Below are positions 60,725 to 64,000 of a stretch of DNA of 64,000 nt, in pieces. The stretch is taken from the NCBI GenBank assembly GCA_964495375.1, contig CAZBWM010000005.1, forward strand, positions 1 through 64,000. Reading direction: 5' to 3'. Numbering within the stretch: position 1 is the stretch's first letter; every line of letters begins with the position of its first letter. The stretch comes from JAIESQ01 sp964495375. Lineage in GTDB: Bacteria > Planctomycetota > Planctomycetia > Pirellulales > JAEUIK01. The notes beneath the pieces were generated by a model. It did no database searches. It saw only the letters and a program-made list of their open reading frames with translations, and had not been told where the DNA came from. The translations under genes were made by a program, and so were the position numbers.

Positions 60725-63319
60725 CTAGACCCGCTCGAAAAAAGTGTCAACCAAAATTCGACCGTGAAAGCGAAAATCTCCAGCCTTAATTCTGATAGCA
60801 GATTCCCGTGCAATTGCTACTCTTATGCTCGGCGATCGGGCCAAGGACGGCCGCGATCGCCCCGTAGCTTGCGCATTTGCCGCAGTCGCCGAGTTGCTTG
60901 CCGGGGGAGACGCCGGAGCAGGTGGCGCGGCCGGAGCGGCTGACGCACCCGGCGCGGCCGCCGGTGGAGCTGCGGGTGGCGTAACGGGAATCGCCGTGCC
61001 GGGTGGCGGAGCAGCAGACCCGTTGGGAGGCACGATCACGCGCACGTCACCGGGGTTGGGGCCGGGCAAAGCATGCGGATTTCGCATCAAGGTCTCGACC
61101 GCGCGCTCCAAGCCGTCGATCGACCAATCCTTGTAGAAAATCACGCCATCCGCGTTGAGCACATAGACCGTGGGATAACTGTCCACGTTCCAACGCTCGG
61201 CGATGGGCCCGCTCGGGCCGTCATAGAACGAGGGCCAGGTGACTTTCCCTTGCGCGCGCACCTGCTGATAGCGCTCGCGCGTATCGCAGTTGACACCCAG
61301 GATCGCGAACGGCTTGTCCGCGTACTTCTGCAACATCACGCGCTCGTGTGGGTACATGCGTACGCAGTGCGGGCACCAGTCAACCCAGAAATCGACGATC
61401 ACCACCTTGCCGCGATGATCGCTGAGCTTCAGCGGCTTGCCGTCGATGTCTTTGCCGACGATATCGGGCGCGACTTTGCCGACCATCAAGAACTTGCGCT
61501 CGAACAACATCGGCTCGGCGATTTTGCCGAGCGTGGTTTCTCCCAACTCAAGTTTGCCAAATTCGCTGATCGTGCGCTCGAGCATGGCAATGATGCGTTG
61601 GTCGCGCGCCTGGCGTTCTTCGACCAGGCGAACCAATTCGGTGGAATCGGCATACGCGTCCAGCCCTTCCTTTTCCGTCCCCATCAGCGACGTTGCCACT
61701 GCCAGGCATGCGCAACCTTTGACAACTTTATTGGGACCGTCCTCGAGCACGCGCTCAAAGAACGGAATGTTGGCCTCGCGCGGCTGGAGGATCAAAAACA
61801 CGACCGGCAACAGCAGGTCGTCGGTCTTCAGATGATTGGCCGCCAGCAGATCGCGGGCCTCGCTCAGAAAGTCGGGGCCCTTGCGGCTGCGATCGTACAT
61901 CATCATTTCACAGACAATGCAGAGGGCTTGAAAGCCAGCCGCGCTCTTGGGGGCGCCGCGGGCAATCTCCAGAAATTGCGGCGCGAAGCGCGTGAATGGA
62001 TTCTGCGGCGCATCGAACAACGCCTGCAGCGTATCGACGTCGCGAACCGACTTGATCATCACCGCGAATTCCTCGAGCGCGCGTCGATATTCGGTCACCA
62101 ACTGCTCGATCTTGGGGTCGAGCTTTTCGAGCAAGCCCCCCTTTTGCAGGCGCTTGCGGGTGTCGGAGTCGAGCCGCACCGGGGCCGCTTCGTCGCCGGC
62201 CGAGGCCAATGCCACCTCGGCCGCGCCGCCACCCAAATTGTTCAGCGACTCGCCAGGCTGCTCGAAATTCAGCGTGATCGCTTGTTCTGTTCCCTTGGCC
62301 GCCATTTGCAAGCCGAAGACGCGCCAGCGGCCGTCTTCTCGCCGCAGATGCAAATCGGCGTTATCCGTCGAGCCGTCGACCTCGAAGCGCACGGCCACTT
62401 GCGCTTGCTGCTTTTCCAAGTAGACCTGGTCGATTGTGTACGACGTGTTCGCTCCTTCGAGCGCGAACGGCTGAGAATCAAAGGCCTTGCGAGACTTTTC
62501 AGTGAGCGTTTCCTTGATCCTGGACTTGTCTCCCTTTTTGGCGGCCGCCAAGAAACGCTCGGCCGCTTCCCGCACTTCCGCCTCGGCGGCGCCGCTGGCT
62601 CGGCCGCGTCCTTGCTTTTTGGCTAGCGGCAACGGCTTCACGCGCGTCTCGCCGTCGATGGCGCCGTCATCGACCTCCTCGCCGTTCGCCACGGCTTCGG
62701 CCACGAGCTTGGCGCGATACTCCCAGGGGGGCAGCGGCGACTCGCCGCGCCAGAGTCCGGCTCGCGTCTCCTGGGCGCGGGCTTCAGCCTTGTCGAGCGA
62801 TTTGGAGCGGACGTCGGGTAAGTGCCACGCCAGACCGTCGGCGACCATCTGTTTGTTGACCGAGCGCTTTTCCAACCAGACGCGGGCAATGAAGCCACCG
62901 TCGAAGTCGCCCCGCACTGGTTCCACGCGCACCACTTTGCCTTGGATTTTGGCCGCCAGGCTGTTGCGAGCCGCCTCGGAGTGCGGCTGGCCACGTTCCG
63001 GCGCGTCGACCGCGTCGAATTGCACGATCACGCGCCGGCCGTTGTAGTTGACCTGAAACGTGTCCCCCGAAAGGACCACGCGTACCGTCGCGATAAACGA
63101 CTTGGGCACTTTGGCGGCGGCCGACTTCTTCTCTTTTTTCGACGCGGGCCCCGGAACCTTCGCCGTGGGGGCTGCGATCAATTGCACAGCGAAAACCGCC
63201 ACGCAGATGGCAGCCAGCAGAATCGACCATCCCCCGCCGCGGGTGAGGCCCGCGCGCCGAGGCGGGTGAAGTGGAGCTTGCCGGTGAGACCGACCCGATT
63301 TGCCGACCGCCTTGCCCAT
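60725..63319 (-). CDS. Membrane-anchored SNase-like domain fused to TlpA thioredoxin domain
   Basis: 864 residues from the ATG at 63317-63319. A basic N-terminus and one membrane segment (ILLAAICVAVFAVQLIA, 33-49) place the rest outside the cytoplasm. Residues 74-195 match staphylococcal-nuclease-like domains (FIATVRVVLSGDTFQVNYNG, FDAVDAPERGQPHSEAARNS, VNKQMVADGLAWHL, AQETRAGLW). By eye alignment Arg35 is Gln100 and Arg87 is Gly142, while Glu43 is kept (Glu108). A helical middle follows, then a TlpA domain (GKVVIVDFWVDWCPHCVRMY near 637-656, cis-Pro SYPTVYVL). The tail is Ala/Pro-rich. The start codon excludes about 66 upstream residues that look non-coding. Confidence 0.85.
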   Translation of the reverse strand: MGKAVGKSGRSHRQAPLHPPRRAGLTRGGGWSILLAAICVAVFAVQLIAAPTAKVPGPASKKEKKSAAAKVPKSFIATVRVVLSGDTFQVNYNGRRVIVQFDAVDAPERGQPHSEAARNSLAAKIQGKVVRVEPVRGDFDGGFIARVWLEKRSVNKQMVADGLAWHLPDVRSKSLDKAEARAQETRAGLWRGESPLPPWEYRAKLVAEAVANGEEVDDGAIDGETRVKPLPLAKKQGRGRASGAAEAEVREAAERFLAAAKKGDKSRIKETLTEKSRKAFDSQPFALEGANTSYTIDQVYLEKQQAQVAVRFEVDGSTDNADLHLRREDGRWRVFGLQMAAKGTEQAITLNFEQPGESLNNLGGGAAEVALASAGDEAAPVRLDSDTRKRLQKGGLLEKLDPKIEQLVTEYRRALEEFAVMIKSVRDVDTLQALFDAPQNPFTRFAPQFLEIARGAPKSAAGFQALCIVCEMMMYDRSRKGPDFLSEARDLLAANHLKTDDLLLPVVFLILQPREANIPFFERVLEDGPNKVVKGCACLAVATSLMGTEKEGLDAYADSTELVRLVEERQARDQRIIAMLERTISEFGKLELGETTLGKIAEPMLFERKFLMVGKVAPDIVGKDIDGKPLKLSDHRGKVVIVDFWVDWCPHCVRMYPHERVMLQKYADKPFAILGVNCDTRERYQQVRAQGKVTWPSFYDGPSGPIAERWNVDSYPTVYVLNADGVIFYKDWSIDGLERAVETLMRNPHALPGPNPGDVRVIVPPNGSAAPPPGTAIPVTPPAAPPAAAPGASAAPAAPPAPASPPASNSATAANAQATGRSRPSLARSPSIRVAIARESAIRIKAGDFRFHGRILVDTFFERV

Positions 63320-63672
63320 CTGTATGTCCCCTGGTAGCGCAGCCACCGGTCGCCTTGGCGCACCGTTAGCCGAAGCACGTAAAATGCGTACCAGCCCGCA
63401 AATCTGCTCGCCCATGCGGAGCGGTCCTGAGGAGCGCGCGGCGCTGTGGCTACCGCAAAAGAATTCTCCTCCGAACATCCGCGAACGCATCCTATCCCTG
63501 ACCGACGCTGGTAGCAACCAAAACCGAGCCAGGAAAGGCTCCTGCCGGGATCCTCGCAGGGGCCGATCGGGCAGCCGCGCGGCAAGTTAGAATCGTACAT
63601 CGCCGGGCGCCGATTTTAATTTCATCCAGCGACCACCTCGCTCCCTTCCTCGGTTGTGTTAGAACGAGCACC
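63320..63672. other. 353-bp divergent intergenic region
   Basis: It separates the SNase-TlpA gene (minus) from the enolase-superfamily gene (plus) and should hold promoters for both. No gene or repeat was seen; no clear promoter boxes were found by eye. Confidence 0.4.
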
Positions 63673-64000
63673 ATGCCACGCCCGACTGATATTCGCATCT
63701 GCCAAGTCGCTTGCCGCGCGGAGCGGATCGCCTACCGCACGCCGATCAAATTTGGCGGGCGCGTCGTGACCGACGCCGTGCTCTGGCACGTCGATGTCGA
63801 AGTCGGAACGGTCGCCGGCCGCCGCGGCCTGGGGCGGGGCTCGATGCCGTTGGGCAATGTTTGGGCCTGGCCGTCGGCCGTGCTCACGCCCGAGGTCACG
63901 CTGGCCGCTATTTCGCGGTTGGCGGAGTTGACCTGCGAGGATGCCCGCGGTTGCCAGGAGGTTGGCCATCCGCTCGATCTGACGCTCACGCTGGCCCAGC
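63673..64000 (+). CDS. Enolase-superfamily (mandelate racemase/muconate lactonizing-like) enzyme, N-terminal part
   Basis: An ATG at 63673 opens a frame that runs off the right edge (109 codons seen). RIAYRTPIKFGGRVVTDAVL and LGRGSMPLGNVWAWPS match the N-terminal capping domain of mandelate racemase / muconate lactonizing enzymes, which acts on acid sugars or related carboxylates with Mg. The metal ligands lie in the barrel beyond the window. No signal peptide. The substrate cannot be judged from this part. Confidence 0.78.
   Translation, partial: MPRPTDIRICQVACRAERIAYRTPIKFGGRVVTDAVLWHVDVEVGTVAGRRGLGRGSMPLGNVWAWPSAVLTPEVTLAAISRLAELTCEDARGCQEVGHPLDLTLTLAQ

Noticed and set aside
61073..62626. 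517-codon plus-strand frame opposite the SNase-TlpA gene
   Set aside because: Antisense to a gene with intact thioredoxin and nuclease-like motifs; no domain seen in the opposite frame.

Overview
The window looks like a chromosome segment from a planctomycete, probably of the Pirellulales type. The evidence is the combination of high GC coding sequence, a Tat-exported Gfo/Idh/MocA oxidoreductase, PEP-CTERM proteins, FG-GAP/VCBS and EF-hand proteins, a DUF2617 protein, a probable BBP7-type outer membrane protein and many palindromic intergenic repeats. This is inferred from gene content; there is no rRNA or other marker gene here. I saw no rRNA, tRNA or CRISPR array.

Layout. 1-13.6 kb: the end of an unidentified gene, a secreted oxidoreductase, a secreted HEAT-repeat protein, a small orphan ORF, and a giant (about 2,960 aa) NdvB-like cyclic beta-1,2-glucan synthase relative. 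13.7-17.1 kb: a nine-motif FG-GAP protein convergent with a four-EF-hand protein. 17.6-28.8 kb: a type II secretion (or related pseudopilus) operon with gspE, F, G, H, I, J, K, a PilM/PilN-like GspL and an apparent GspM-GspC fusion; no secretin gene is present. Three different repeats are lodged inside this operon. 29.0-33.6 kb: a membrane protein, a PA0069-type radical SAM protein, a secreted caspase-like protein and DUF2617, whose stop codon lies inside a 16-bp tandem array. 33.8-38.1 kb, minus strand: an alpha/beta hydrolase, a HEAT/TPR protein and two exported thioredoxin-fold proteins. 38.2-45.7 kb: repeats, a tiny CsrA-like ORF, and a lower-GC region holding a large DUF4011 helicase-nuclease that is a candidate defence gene. 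45.7-50.3 kb: dihydrolipoyl dehydrogenase, and divergent from it a FAD oxidoreductase, DUF2293 protein and esterase. 50.3-51.5 kb: a cluster of palindromic repeats.

51.5-52.4 kb is the most interesting stretch. Two tandem minus-strand cassettes each hold a conserved palindrome about 62 bp upstream, a strong Shine-Dalgarno, a 61-62 aa peptide with a class I lanthipeptide-like (GG) leader and a Cys-x3-Cys core, and an intrinsic terminator. No modifying enzyme is encoded nearby, so these look like orphan RiPP precursors.

52.7-64 kb: a DUF4105/Lnb-type lipoprotein, an outer membrane beta-barrel protein, an operon of BT1-like transporter, DUF1992 protein and acyl/malonyl-CoA synthetase, two paralogous PEP-CTERM proteins, a fusion of a nuclease-like (SNase) domain with a TlpA thioredoxin domain in which the catalytic arginines appear to be lost, and the start of an enolase-superfamily gene.

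At least four dispersed inverted-repeat families occur two or three times each within these 64 kb. All identifications come from reading motifs by eye; no database search was run.
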